Shown: piece by piece, positions 29,021-37,382 of the stretch
How positions within the stretch are numbered: the first letter of the stretch is position 1
Layout: every line of letters starts with the position of its first letter
DNA from: CAVXSP01 sp963724645
GTDB taxonomy: Bacteria > Acidobacteriota > Vicinamibacteria > Vicinamibacterales > SCN-69-37
NCBI GenBank assembly: GCA_963724645.1
Contig: CAVRVJ010000001.1
Span: 744,001 to 808,000, forward strand
Reading direction: 5' to 3'
Length of the DNA stretch: 64,000 bases
Notes under the pieces: generated by a model
What the model saw: only the letters and a program-made list of their open reading frames with translations
What the model was told of the DNA's origin: nothing
The model's database searches: none
Position numbers and translations under genes: made by a program

Positions 29021-29713
29021 ATGTCCATGTCGAAGCCGCTCCTCGCCGTCGCGGCCGCCGCGCTCATGGCGGGCTGCGGGTGTGGCCTCGCGTCGACCGG
29101 GCCGACGCAGCACGAAACGGCGAATATCGACCTCGACGCGTCTCAGACCTCGCACGTCGAGGTGCGCATGGGCGCCGGCGAGCTCCACGTCTCGTCGGGT
29201 TCCGCGAAGTTCGCCGAGGCCGACTTCACGTATAACGTCGCTGCCTGGAAACCGGAAGTCGTGTACCGCGCGGGGACGCTGACGATCACCCAGCCAGGAG
29301 GCGGCGCCGCCTCGGGCCGCACGGAGAACACGTGGCACGTGAAGCTGAACGACCGCCTGCCGCTCGATCTCTCTGCCGCTCTTGGCGCCGGCGAAGCGAC
29401 GCTGGACCTGGGCACGTTGAATCTGAACCGCGTGCAAGTCGACATCGGCGCCGGCGAGGTCAAGCTGGACCTGCGCGGCGATCCGAAGCACGACTACGAC
29501 GTGCTGGTGCGCGGCGGCGTCGGCCAGGCGACTGTGTATCTGCCGAAGGACGTGGCGATTGCCGCGACGGCGACGGGCGGCATCGGCGGCGTGTCCGCCA
29601 CTGGCTTGGAAAAGCGCGGCAACCTCTGGATCAACCCTGATCGGGTGACGGGCCCCGTCACGGTTCGCCTCGACGCCAAAGGCGGCGTCGGCGAGATCCG
29701 CCTCGTGCGCTGA
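29021..29713 (+). CDS. Toast-rack/DUF2154-like lipoprotein
   Basis: A 230-aa exported lipoprotein. The signal peptide ends in a lipobox (AALMAGC), giving an acylated N-terminal Cys. The mature part is a right-handed beta stack of repeated Gly/Asp-rich strands (VEVRMGAGELHVSSG, LSAALGAGEATLDLG, VDIGAGEVKLDLRG). This is the pattern of toast-rack and LiaF-like domains, which are found near envelope-stress and phage-shock systems. The start is immediately after the stop of the DinB-like gene. A conserved role is not known. Confidence 0.78.
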   Translation: MSMSKPLLAVAAAALMAGCGCGLASTGPTQHETANIDLDASQTSHVEVRMGAGELHVSSGSAKFAEADFTYNVAAWKPEVVYRAGTLTITQPGGGAASGRTENTWHVKLNDRLPLDLSAALGAGEATLDLGTLNLNRVQVDIGAGEVKLDLRGDPKHDYDVLVRGGVGQATVYLPKDVAIAATATGGIGGVSATGLEKRGNLWINPDRVTGPVTVRLDAKGGVGEIRLVR

Positions 29714-29721
29714 GGCTTCTG

Positions 29722-30225
29722 TTAACTGCGCTGGCCGTACTGGGCCACATTCCGGCGGATCTGCCCAAGGTGCTTCTCGACGTGGTGCACAAGCAAGTCG
29801 TCCACAATGAAGGCCGCGGGCTTGACGCCCCAACGGGGATTGCGGCTCTTCGCTTCCTGGCGGAGGTCCTCCTCGCGAAGCCCGGACAGCTTGACGACCG
29901 AGTCGGCGATGCCCGCGCGGATCGACGGCACGACGTCGGCGAGTGATCGGGCCGCGGCGGCTGTCACCGCCGACAGTCGGCGCGTGTCGGTGTGATCACG
30001 GCCCCAGTCACGTCCGGGATCGTGCACCACACGTAACGTCTCCTCGGTCCAGAACGGGACGAACTCGTCGATGTGGCAGAGGATCTCGAGCACTGACCAC
30101 ACATCCTCGGCTGGTTTCCACGTGACCAACTCAGCAGGCATGCGCTGCACTTCGTCCAGAATCTGATCGCCGGTCTCTTTCAATCTGGCCGCCGACTGCC
30201 GCGGCGTCCGCGCTGGCTCGGTCAT
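29722..30225 (-). CDS. DinB-superfamily protein
   Basis: A 167-aa DinB-like bundle: RLKETGDQILDEVQRMPAEL, EDVWSVLEILCHIDEFVPFW (first metal His) and DDLLVHHVEKHLGQIRRNVA (second His cluster) are the expected landmarks. Function is not known; relatives are putative metal-dependent transferases. The start at 30225 follows GGAGGG by 9 nt. It lies 54 nt downstream of bclA on the same strand and may be cotranscribed with the box operon. It is convergent with the lipoprotein gene. Confidence 0.78.
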   Translation of the reverse strand: MTEPARTPRQSAARLKETGDQILDEVQRMPAELVTWKPAEDVWSVLEILCHIDEFVPFWTEETLRVVHDPGRDWGRDHTDTRRLSAVTAAAARSLADVVPSIRAGIADSVVKLSGLREEDLRQEAKSRNPRWGVKPAAFIVDDLLVHHVEKHLGQIRRNVAQYGQRS

Positions 30226-30279
30226 CGATTCGGTCCCTCCAATGTGGCCTTCATGAAAACGCCTGGACAATATCGCTCC

Positions 30280-31824
30280 TCATCGACCGCGTAACTTGAA
30301 ACGTTGAATCTTTCCCGTTGCGGTTGTCGGCAGCGCGTCGACGAACTCGATCCAGCGCGGACGCTTGTACTCCGCCAGGCGTGTCCGGGCAAATTGGTGC
30401 AGTTCGGCGTGCAGTTCCGCTCCAGGTGTCACGTCCGCCCGAGCCACAACGTGCGCCATCGGCTTGATGAGACCATCGCGATCTTCGCGTCCCGTGACGC
30501 CGCACGCCTCAACCGCCGGGTGCTCGAGCAGCGCGTGTTCGACTTCTGCGGGGCTGACCCAGATCCCCCCGACTTTGAGCATGTCGTCGGATCGGCCCGC
30601 AAACCAGAAGAAGCCGTCCTCATCCTGCCGGTACTTGTCGCCGGTCCGGATCCAATGGCCGGAAATCGTGTCCTTCGTCTGCTCGTGCCGATTCCAGTAA
30701 AAGGCGCACGTGGAATCGCCCTTGACCAGCAGATCCCCGATCTCGCCGGTCGGGACGGCCCGGCCGTCTTCATCCACCAGGCGCGCTTCATATCCGGGCA
30801 CGACGACGCCGCTGGATCCCGGGCGAACCTGCCCGGGACGATTCGAAATGAAGATATGCAGGATCTCGGTCGAGCCGATCCCGTCCAGGATCTCGATCCC
30901 AAAGCGCCGGCGAAACCGCTCGAACACCGAAGGAGGCAACGCCTCGCCAGCGGACACCGCACATCGAATGCTGGACAGATCGAAATCGCGGCCCGGAACC
31001 TCGTGAGCCAGCAGCATCGCGTAGTGTGTGGGCACCGAGAAGAACAGCGTCGGCCGACAACGCTGGATGATGTCGTAGACGGCTATGGTCGTCGCCTGCC
31101 CCGGCCACAGAATCGTCGTCGCGCCGACCGACAGCGGGAAGTACATGGCATTCCCGAGCCCGTACGCAAAGAACAGCTTCGCCACGCTGAAACAGCGGTC
31201 CGCGGGTTGGATGTCGAGCACCGTCCGCGCGTACGTCTCGGCACACACGGCCATGTCGTGCTGAAGATGGACGCATGCCTTCGGCGCTCCCGTGCTGCCC
31301 GAGGAATACAACCAGAAGCACGGGGCGTCCCTGTCCGTCGGCTCCGCCGCCAGCAGTGGCGACGCAGCGCTCGCGAGCGTTTCGAATCGAGGAACTGTGG
31401 TTTCACCATCGAAGCCGGCGACGAGCACGTGGCGGACGGCCGGCGCGCGTCGAACAGTTTCGATGACCTGTTCGTGGAGGGGGCTGCTGACAATGATGGC
31501 GCGGGCGCCCGAGTCCGCCAAAACGTACTCGTATTCGGCCAGGGTCCAGCGCGTGTTCAGCGGCACGGGCACGGCGCCGATCTTGATTGCGCCGAAGAAT
31601 GCGTACACGAACTCGGGCACGTCCAGCATGAGCAACAGCACGCGCTGCTCGGGGAGAATGCCCAGATCGTCCTTGAGCAGGTTCCCGGCGCGGTTCACCT
31701 CGTCGCGCAGCTGCTGATACGTAATGCGGTGATCGCCGCACTCGATCGCTACGGCGGCACCGCGGCCTTCGTCGAGATGGCGGTCGATGAAGTAACTCGC
31801 GGCGTTGAACGTCCTGGAAGCCAT
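30280..31824 (-). CDS. bclA: Benzoate-CoA ligase
   Basis: A 514-aa ANL-superfamily ligase that activates benzoate with ATP and CoA, the entry step of the box pathway. The ATP loop is YSSGSTGAPKACVH. The A5 region is IEILDGIGSTEILHIFISN, the hinge region is WIRTGDKYRQDEDGFFWFAGRSDD (given here as landmarks), and TTATGKIQRF holds the catalytic Lys. These, with KLFFAYGLGNAMYFP in the acyl pocket, match benzoate-CoA ligases. The start was set at ATG 31824, 2 nt after the stop of the small upstream gene. It is the last box gene of the operon. Activity on hydroxy- or aminobenzoates cannot be excluded. Confidence 0.93.
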   Translation of the reverse strand: MASRTFNAASYFIDRHLDEGRGAAVAIECGDHRITYQQLRDEVNRAGNLLKDDLGILPEQRVLLLMLDVPEFVYAFFGAIKIGAVPVPLNTRWTLAEYEYVLADSGARAIIVSSPLHEQVIETVRRAPAVRHVLVAGFDGETTVPRFETLASAASPLLAAEPTDRDAPCFWLYSSGSTGAPKACVHLQHDMAVCAETYARTVLDIQPADRCFSVAKLFFAYGLGNAMYFPLSVGATTILWPGQATTIAVYDIIQRCRPTLFFSVPTHYAMLLAHEVPGRDFDLSSIRCAVSAGEALPPSVFERFRRRFGIEILDGIGSTEILHIFISNRPGQVRPGSSGVVVPGYEARLVDEDGRAVPTGEIGDLLVKGDSTCAFYWNRHEQTKDTISGHWIRTGDKYRQDEDGFFWFAGRSDDMLKVGGIWVSPAEVEHALLEHPAVEACGVTGREDRDGLIKPMAHVVARADVTPGAELHAELHQFARTRLAEYKRPRWIEFVDALPTTATGKIQRFKLRGR

Positions 31825-31826
31825 CT

Positions 31827-32123
31827 TCAACCGCGCGGCGTCGGGCCCGCAAACTCCGCCGCCGCGGCGGGTGTCAGGCGGATCTCTTCGAATGGATACT
31901 CGCCGCCGACATCGACCAGCCCGTGCTCGACGAGCCATTGAAGCAGGTCGTAGAAATGCCCGACGTCAAGTCCACAGGCCTCCAGGACTTCGGGCGGCGT
32001 CGCCACGCCGGGCGGTTTCGGGTGAATCGGGCCATGGTCGGCCTGCCGGACGATCAGCGCGAGCAGCTTCCTCGCCGCCGGTGGAGCGCCGGCGACGATC
32101 TCGCGGATAGAACGCTGATCCAT
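31827..32123 (-). CDS. Small winged-helix-like protein in the box operon
   Basis: A 98-aa protein of unknown function between boxB and bclA, spaced 15 nt and 2 nt from them. The order of predicted helices and the LQWLVEHGLVDVGGEYPFEEIRLT tail (seen here as helix-turn-strand) look like a winged helix. There is no membrane segment or metal motif. Tight spacing says it is translated with boxB and bclA; a regulatory or accessory role is a guess. Confidence 0.65.
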   Translation of the reverse strand: MDQRSIREIVAGAPPAARKLLALIVRQADHGPIHPKPPGVATPPEVLEACGLDVGHFYDLLQWLVEHGLVDVGGEYPFEEIRLTPAAAAEFAGPTPRG

Positions 32124-32138
32124 CGCTCGTCTCTCCGC

Positions 32139-33581
32139 TCAGTCGAAGCGCACGTACTGGAAGTCGATCGGTTGATTGTTGATGCCACGCGCGGGCGGGG
32201 CGATCCAGCCCGCAAACCGGCCCGGCTCCGCGACGCGTCCCATCAAAGAACTCACAAAGTCGTGGTCGGCATCGGTGGGCAGCCAGCGCGACGACTCCCG
32301 CTCCCACGCCTCGGCCGTCAGCACCCGGCCGTCAGGACTCACGTGCCGACCCGCGAAGACGCCGATCTTGCGATGAAAGCCGACGTGCGGCAGGACGAAC
32401 CGACGGTCGATGCCAAACTTCTCGGGAATCCGGTTCCACCGGGCCATGGCGGCCTCGATCTCGCGCGTGTAATCATCCCGCAGCCGGGCATTGAGGGCGG
32501 TCAGTGCAGGGACGTCCCTGGTGACGATCTCGTCGTTGTCGATCTGCGGCACGGCGTACTCCGCCTGCGACAACGCGTGATCGTCGCCGACCCTCGCTTC
32601 CTCGTAACGGCCCTTGAGACCGCCGGTATAGACGCTGCCCGCGTTTGACGATATTTCTCCCCCGAACAGATCGAGGGTCACGCTGTAGTGGAAGTTGACG
32701 AATCGCTGCAGGGTGTCGATGTCGATCACGCCGTGCCGGCGGACCGTCTCAGCGTCCGCATCCATCAACCGTGCGTCGCGCATCGTCTCGCAGGTTCGCT
32801 GAATCACTCGAGCGATGCCTGACTCGCCCACGAACATGTGATGGGCTTCTTCCGTCAGCATGAATCGCGTGGTGCGGGCAAGCGGGTCGAAGGCCGATTC
32901 AGCCAACGCCGACAGTTGAAACTTGCCGTCGCGGTCCGTGAAGAACGTGAACATGAAGAATGCCAGCCAGTGGCTGGTCTTTTCGTTGAACGCCGTGAGA
33001 ATGCGCGGGTTGTTGATGTCGCCCGACCGGCGCTGCAGCAGGGCCTCACCCTCCTCACGCCCCTGCCGCCCAAAGAAGCGATGGAGCAGGTACACCATCG
33101 CCCACAGGTGCCGGCCCTCCTCGACGTTCACCTGAAAGAGGTTCCTGAGGTCATAGAGCGACGGACAGGTGGCGCCGAGCAGCCGCTGCTGCTCAACCGA
33201 CGCGGGCTCCGTGTCGCCCTGGGTGACGATGAGGCGCTGCAGTTGAGAACGGTATTCACCAGGCACTTCTTGCCAGGCGGACTCTCCCTTGTGAGCGCCG
33301 AAGTGGATTCGTCGATCTTCCTCGCGAGGCACGAGGAAGATGCCCCAGCGGTAGTCCGGCATCCTGACGTAGTCGAAGTTGGCCCAGCCGTCGCGATCGA
33401 CGCTGACCGCCGTGCGCAAGTACACCTGGAGCCTCGAGGTGTTGGACGGCCCCGCTTCCTGCCACCAATTGAGGAAGGCCGGCTGCCAGCGCTCGAGGGC
33501 GCGCTGCAGCGTGCGATCGCTTGCAAGATCGACGTTGTTGGGGATCCGGTCCGAGTAGTTGATGACGCTCTCGTCGGACAT
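32139..33581 (-). CDS. boxB: Benzoyl-CoA 2,3-epoxidase oxygenase component
   Basis: A 480-aa class I diiron oxygenase that epoxidises benzoyl-CoA with O2 and electrons from BoxA. Ligand blocks NVEEGRHLWAM (about residues 149-157), an Asp in FFTDRDGKF near 211, and MLTEEAHHMF (about 237-246) fall where the ligands of Azoarcus evansii BoxB lie (E150, H153, D211, E240, H243 as I recall). Total length also matches (473 aa there). It lies 3 nt downstream of boxC, so translation is coupled. No boxA occurs in the window, so the reductase must be encoded elsewhere or replaced. Confidence 0.96.
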   Translation of the reverse strand: MSDESVINYSDRIPNNVDLASDRTLQRALERWQPAFLNWWQEAGPSNTSRLQVYLRTAVSVDRDGWANFDYVRMPDYRWGIFLVPREEDRRIHFGAHKGESAWQEVPGEYRSQLQRLIVTQGDTEPASVEQQRLLGATCPSLYDLRNLFQVNVEEGRHLWAMVYLLHRFFGRQGREEGEALLQRRSGDINNPRILTAFNEKTSHWLAFFMFTFFTDRDGKFQLSALAESAFDPLARTTRFMLTEEAHHMFVGESGIARVIQRTCETMRDARLMDADAETVRRHGVIDIDTLQRFVNFHYSVTLDLFGGEISSNAGSVYTGGLKGRYEEARVGDDHALSQAEYAVPQIDNDEIVTRDVPALTALNARLRDDYTREIEAAMARWNRIPEKFGIDRRFVLPHVGFHRKIGVFAGRHVSPDGRVLTAEAWERESSRWLPTDADHDFVSSLMGRVAEPGRFAGWIAPPARGINNQPIDFQYVRFD

Positions 33582-33584
33582 GGC

Positions 33585-35240
33585 TTACACGCGCTCCTGA
33601 TCGAACTGGGCTCGCTGGCCCGTGCCGTACACCTTGAGGGCGCCGGACGGTCCGACGGCGTTGGGACGACTGAAGATCCAGTTCTGCCATGCGGACAGAC
33701 GGCCGAAAATGCGCGAGGCCATCGTTTCGCGCGGGCCAAACCGCAGATTCGCCTCCAGGCCCGTGAGGGCGTCGGGCGACAATGCGACACGTGCTTCGAT
33801 GGCCACCCGCACTTCGTCGTCCCAGTCGAGATCATCCGGAGCCGACGTGACGAGCCCCAGACGCTCCGCTTCGCGAGCATCGAGCGGCGTACCGACGCGC
33901 GCCCGCAGCGTAGCGATCGCCGCAGCATCCTGGTAGAAGCGGGACTCCAGCCGCGTGAGACCGTCGACGGCCGGCAGGCTTCCAAAACTGATGTCGGACA
34001 GGATCACCCTGGCGTCGCTGTCGGCCAGCATGTAGACGCGATCGGCGGCCATGGCCAGTTCGAGAAGGCTGCCGGCAAAGCACGAATCCGGCTCGACCAG
34101 CGCGAAGATCGACCGCGAGGAAACCTCGAGACGCGCGAACGTCCGCCGCACCATGCCAAGCACTTCGCGAACGAACCAGTGCTCTTGATTTGCCAGGAGC
34201 GCCGCATCGCTGGCAAGCACAGCTTGCGCGTCGCCGCGCGTCTTCACGATCCAGAGTCCGATGTTCGCGTGGTTCGTCCGCAACATGAGAATCGCGTCGT
34301 CCAACTCACGAGCCATCTGGAGCGGCCACCAGCGCGCGCCGGCCGCGACGATGTTCTCGAGGGCATCGGCCAGGGGCCCTTCGGGGGCGGAGACCGTAAG
34401 AGTGGCGACGCCCTTCCCAGCGGCGATCGTCACGTCAACATATTGGTAGTGATAGCCGGCGTCATCGTCGGTTCGCACCAAAGGTGACAGCACGATGCCT
34501 CGGGCATCGGCCGGACGGTTGCTCTCGGCAGCGCGCGCACGTGCGCGGCCGGCGACGTACGCGTCAAAGGCGTCCGGCTTGACGACGGCATCGACCAGCC
34601 CCCAGCTCTTCGCGCGTTCGCCTTTCACGCCATCAGGCGACGTGCAGAAGATATCCGCCAAATCACGCCGCACGCGCCGCTTGTCGGTCACTCGCGTCAA
34701 GCCGCCCGTCCCCGGCAACACGCCGAGCAGAGGCACCTCCGGCAGGCTCACGGCTGACGACCGGTCGTCGACAAAGACGATCTCGTCGCAGGCCAATGCC
34801 AGCTCGTACCCGCCTCCGGCGGCCGTCCCCTTGCATGCCGCAATGAACTTCAGGCCGGAATGTCCGCTGGCGTCTTCGATGCCGTTGCGCGTCTCATTCG
34901 TAAACTTGCAGAAGTTGACTTTCCAGGTGTGGCTGGAGAGGCCCAGCATGTAGATGTTGGCGCCGGAACAGAACACGCGGGCTTTCGCTGTCCCAATGAC
35001 GACTGCGCGAACTTCCGGATGCTCAAACAGAATCCGCTGAATGGCGTCGTGCAGCTCGATGTCCACTCCGAGGTCGTACGAGTTGAGTTTCAACTTGTAG
35101 CCCGGACGCACCCCACCATCTTCCTGGGTATCCATCAGGAGCGTCGCGATGGGTCCGTCGAACGTGAGCCGCCAGTGGCGATAGCGCTCCGGTTCGGTTC
35201 GATAGTCGATCGGACGCACGGCGCCGCTGGCGTCATCCAT
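33585..35240 (-). CDS. boxC: 2,3-epoxybenzoyl-CoA dihydrolase
   Basis: A 551-aa ring-opening hydrolase with two crotonase-like halves. It converts 2,3-epoxybenzoyl-CoA to 3,4-dehydroadipyl-CoA semialdehyde and formate. The N-terminal half shows VFCSGANIYMLGLSSHTW, KFIAACKGTAAGGGYELALA (oxyanion loop) and LPEVPLLGVLPGTGGLTRV. The second half has FALVEPDSCFAGSLLELAMA, and the C-terminus has WQNWIFSRPNAVG. All are typical of BoxC. ATG 35240 was preferred to a GTG 6 nt upstream. A TGCA-N6-TGCA site lies 21 nt before the start, suggesting an internal regulated promoter. Confidence 0.95.
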   Translation of the reverse strand: MDDASGAVRPIDYRTEPERYRHWRLTFDGPIATLLMDTQEDGGVRPGYKLKLNSYDLGVDIELHDAIQRILFEHPEVRAVVIGTAKARVFCSGANIYMLGLSSHTWKVNFCKFTNETRNGIEDASGHSGLKFIAACKGTAAGGGYELALACDEIVFVDDRSSAVSLPEVPLLGVLPGTGGLTRVTDKRRVRRDLADIFCTSPDGVKGERAKSWGLVDAVVKPDAFDAYVAGRARARAAESNRPADARGIVLSPLVRTDDDAGYHYQYVDVTIAAGKGVATLTVSAPEGPLADALENIVAAGARWWPLQMARELDDAILMLRTNHANIGLWIVKTRGDAQAVLASDAALLANQEHWFVREVLGMVRRTFARLEVSSRSIFALVEPDSCFAGSLLELAMAADRVYMLADSDARVILSDISFGSLPAVDGLTRLESRFYQDAAAIATLRARVGTPLDAREAERLGLVTSAPDDLDWDDEVRVAIEARVALSPDALTGLEANLRFGPRETMASRIFGRLSAWQNWIFSRPNAVGPSGALKVYGTGQRAQFDQERV

Positions 35241-35260
35241 AGTCACAGCTCATGAAGACA

Positions 35261-35274
35261 TGCAGTATAGTGCA
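35261..35274 (-). promoter_or_regulatory. TGCA-N6-TGCA site upstream of boxC (probable BoxR operator)
   Basis: The sequence tgcagtatagtgca sits between boxZ and boxC. BoxR/BzdR-type regulators bind paired TGCA half-sites, and the tatagtgca part is repeated twice upstream of boxZ. BoxR binding is inferred from motif and context. Confidence 0.6.
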
Positions 35275-35287
35275 CGTCGCATCGCGG

Positions 35288-36886
35288 TCATGGCCGCGCG
35301 TTGTACCCGCGGCTCTTGAGGCCGCCAATGATTGCTCTCGACGTCTGGACGGCCACGCGCTGGTGGTAAAGCCACAACCCGCGAACGCCGCCAAGTTCTT
35401 CGCCGCCCCCGGCTCTGCCCGGGCCGCCGTGAGTGCAGGACGGGAGCACGATCCCGTGGCCCGCGTGCGATTCGCCAATCGAGGGATCAACCAGAAGCAG
35501 GCGGCCGTGGGTCGATCCCAGGGCAAGCGCGGCCCGGCCGAGGAACTCCGCGTCGTCGCTGAAGACGGAAGCGGCGAGCGAGCCTCCGCCGGCACGCGCC
35601 AGCGCATGCATCTCCTCTTCGGAGGAGTACGGCATGGTCGACGCCACTGGTCCGAACACCTCGACTCGATGCGGCGTGCTTGAACGCTCGGACGCTCGCA
35701 ACAGCGTGGGCAGCACGAACGCGCCACGGTCCGGATTCGCATCAACGAGCGCGCGGGGATCGCCGCGGAATGTGACGTCGCAATCCGCTGACAGCGCAGC
35801 GATGCCGTCTTCGACCGCGCCCCGCTGCGCCGGGTTCGCCAGCGGCCCCATGGTGACCGTCGCGTTCACCGGATCGCCGACGATGACGCGTGCCAGTTCC
35901 GCGCCGACCGCCTCATCGACGGCAGCCTGCATATCGCGAGGCACCAGAACTCGCCTGATGGCGGTGCACTTCTGGCCCGCCTTTGAGGTCATCTCTCGAA
36001 CGATTTCGTGGCAGAGGAGGGTGAACGCCGGCGTTCCCACTCGCTGTCCCGGGCCAAGAATGGCCGCATTGACGCTGTCGGTTTCCAGATTGAGTCGCGC
36101 TCCCCGCGAAAACGCGGCGTGCGCGCGCAGCCGCTCCGCGGTCGTGGCCGATCCGGTAAACGCGACCACGTCACCAATGCCGACGTGATCAAGCAGGTCA
36201 GCGACCGGACCAGCGAGAAGAGACAGGCTGCCAGGTGGAAGGCTGGCCTGGTCGATGACGGAAGCCACCATATCGTGCGCGAGCCATGCCGTCGACGTCG
36301 CCGGCTTGGCCAGCACCGGAACACCCGCGAGAAGACTGACCGCGGCCTTCTCCCACAAACCCCATGCCGGGAAATTGAAGGCGTTGATGTGGACGGCCAC
36401 GCCATCCAGCGGCACGCCGATGTGCAGCGCCTCGAGATTCGGATCCCGCGCAATCCTGCCCGAATCGCCATCGATGAGCAGACGCACATCGCCGATTTGG
36501 CTGCCCAGCTTCGCGAAGTACTTCAACGTCGCAAGGGCGCCATCGACATCGATGGCGGCGTCTGCCGCCGTATTCCCGGAATTGATTCGCGCGATCTCGA
36601 ACCACCGGCTGCGCTCTGCGGTCAGGATCTCGGCAATCCGTCCGATCAGCTGGCCTCGCGCGGCAAACGTGAGCTCGCGAAGGGCGTGGCCACCCTGCTC
36701 ACGCGCGAATTGCAGAGCCCGAGCGAGGTCGGCTCCTCCGGGACTCAGCTCGGCAACGACGTCGCCGGTCGCCGGGTTGTGGAGCGCGATCGGATCGCCG
36801 TCGCCGCGAACCCACTGCCCCGCGAGGAAGCTCTGGAGCAGAACCGAGCCTGGCGGGTGTTGAGGCGCCGATGACTTATAGTGCAT
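35288..36886 (-). CDS. boxZ: 3,4-dehydroadipyl-CoA semialdehyde dehydrogenase
   Basis: A 532-aa aldehyde dehydrogenase (also called boxD) oxidising the ring-cleavage aldehyde of the box pathway, normally with NADP. NAFNFPAWGLWEKAAVSLLA starts the cofactor fold. LNLETDSVNAAIL holds the general-base Glu. SKAGQKCTAIRRVL has the catalytic Cys. It lacks the PaaZ hydratase half. The ATG at 36886 is inside a TGCA repeat; an upstream 14-codon extension overlaps maoC. It is 8 nt downstream of the MaoC-like gene. Confidence 0.93.
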   Translation of the reverse strand: MHYKSSAPQHPPGSVLLQSFLAGQWVRGDGDPIALHNPATGDVVAELSPGGADLARALQFAREQGGHALRELTFAARGQLIGRIAEILTAERSRWFEIARINSGNTAADAAIDVDGALATLKYFAKLGSQIGDVRLLIDGDSGRIARDPNLEALHIGVPLDGVAVHINAFNFPAWGLWEKAAVSLLAGVPVLAKPATSTAWLAHDMVASVIDQASLPPGSLSLLAGPVADLLDHVGIGDVVAFTGSATTAERLRAHAAFSRGARLNLETDSVNAAILGPGQRVGTPAFTLLCHEIVREMTSKAGQKCTAIRRVLVPRDMQAAVDEAVGAELARVIVGDPVNATVTMGPLANPAQRGAVEDGIAALSADCDVTFRGDPRALVDANPDRGAFVLPTLLRASERSSTPHRVEVFGPVASTMPYSSEEEMHALARAGGGSLAASVFSDDAEFLGRAALALGSTHGRLLLVDPSIGESHAGHGIVLPSCTHGGPGRAGGGEELGGVRGLWLYHQRVAVQTSRAIIGGLKSRGYNARP

Positions 36887-36903
36887 CGCGAGACTATAGT
36901 GCA
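36877..36903 (-). promoter_or_regulatory. Repeated TATAGTGCA elements upstream of boxZ
   Basis: tatagtgca occurs at 36877-36885 and 36895-36903, an 18-bp period, spanning the maoC stop and the boxZ start codon. The same nonamer is present in the boxC site at 35266-35274. Probable BoxR-responsive operator; the overlap with the start codon would let binding block both transcription and translation initiation. Confidence 0.55.
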
Positions 36904-37382
36904 GCGCTCGACGGGCGCGTCCCCACAATGCTCATCATGCTTGCGGTCAGCACGAGCTGATCGTGCTGATTCCGGGCCTCGAGCGCTGCGCGCACAGTCC
37001 CCCGATCGCCTCGTCTGGACGGTATCACTTCCATGACTTTCACACGGACGCGAATCGTGTCGCCGGGCCGGACGGGATTCGGCCAGCGGATTTCATCGGT
37101 GCCCGGCGAAGCCAGACTCGCCACGGCGGACAGGTAATGATCCACGTACAACCGCATCGCGATAGCGACGGTGTGCCAACCCGAAGCGATGAGGCCGGCA
37201 AACCGCCCGAGAGCGGCGGCCTCGGGATCGACGTGCATGGGTTGCGGATCCCAGCGCTGCGCGAAGTCGATGATCTCCTCCCGGCTGACCGACATCTCCC
37301 CGCATTCATAGACGTCGCCAGGCACATAGTCTTCGAAGTACCGGTCGGTCCGCGGCAGTCGTGTGCGATCCGCCGTCGTCAT
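36894..37382 (-). CDS. MaoC-like hot-dog dehydratase/thioesterase
   Basis: A 162-aa protein with the R-hydratase/MaoC hot-dog fold. YFEDYVPGDVYECGE opens it, then FAQRWDPQPMHVDPEAA (catalytic Asp/His region), IASGWHTVAIAMRLYVDHY and DEIRWPNPVRPGDTI. Members hydrate enoyl-CoA or hydrolyse acyl-CoA. Here it might serve the CoA intermediates below benzoyl-CoA or relieve dead-end CoA esters. It overlaps the boxR stop by 4 nt (ATGA) and is followed at once by boxZ. Confidence 0.88.
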   Translation of the reverse strand: MTTADRTRLPRTDRYFEDYVPGDVYECGEMSVSREEIIDFAQRWDPQPMHVDPEAAALGRFAGLIASGWHTVAIAMRLYVDHYLSAVASLASPGTDEIRWPNPVRPGDTIRVRVKVMEVIPSRRGDRGTVRAALEARNQHDQLVLTASMMSIVGTRPSSAAL

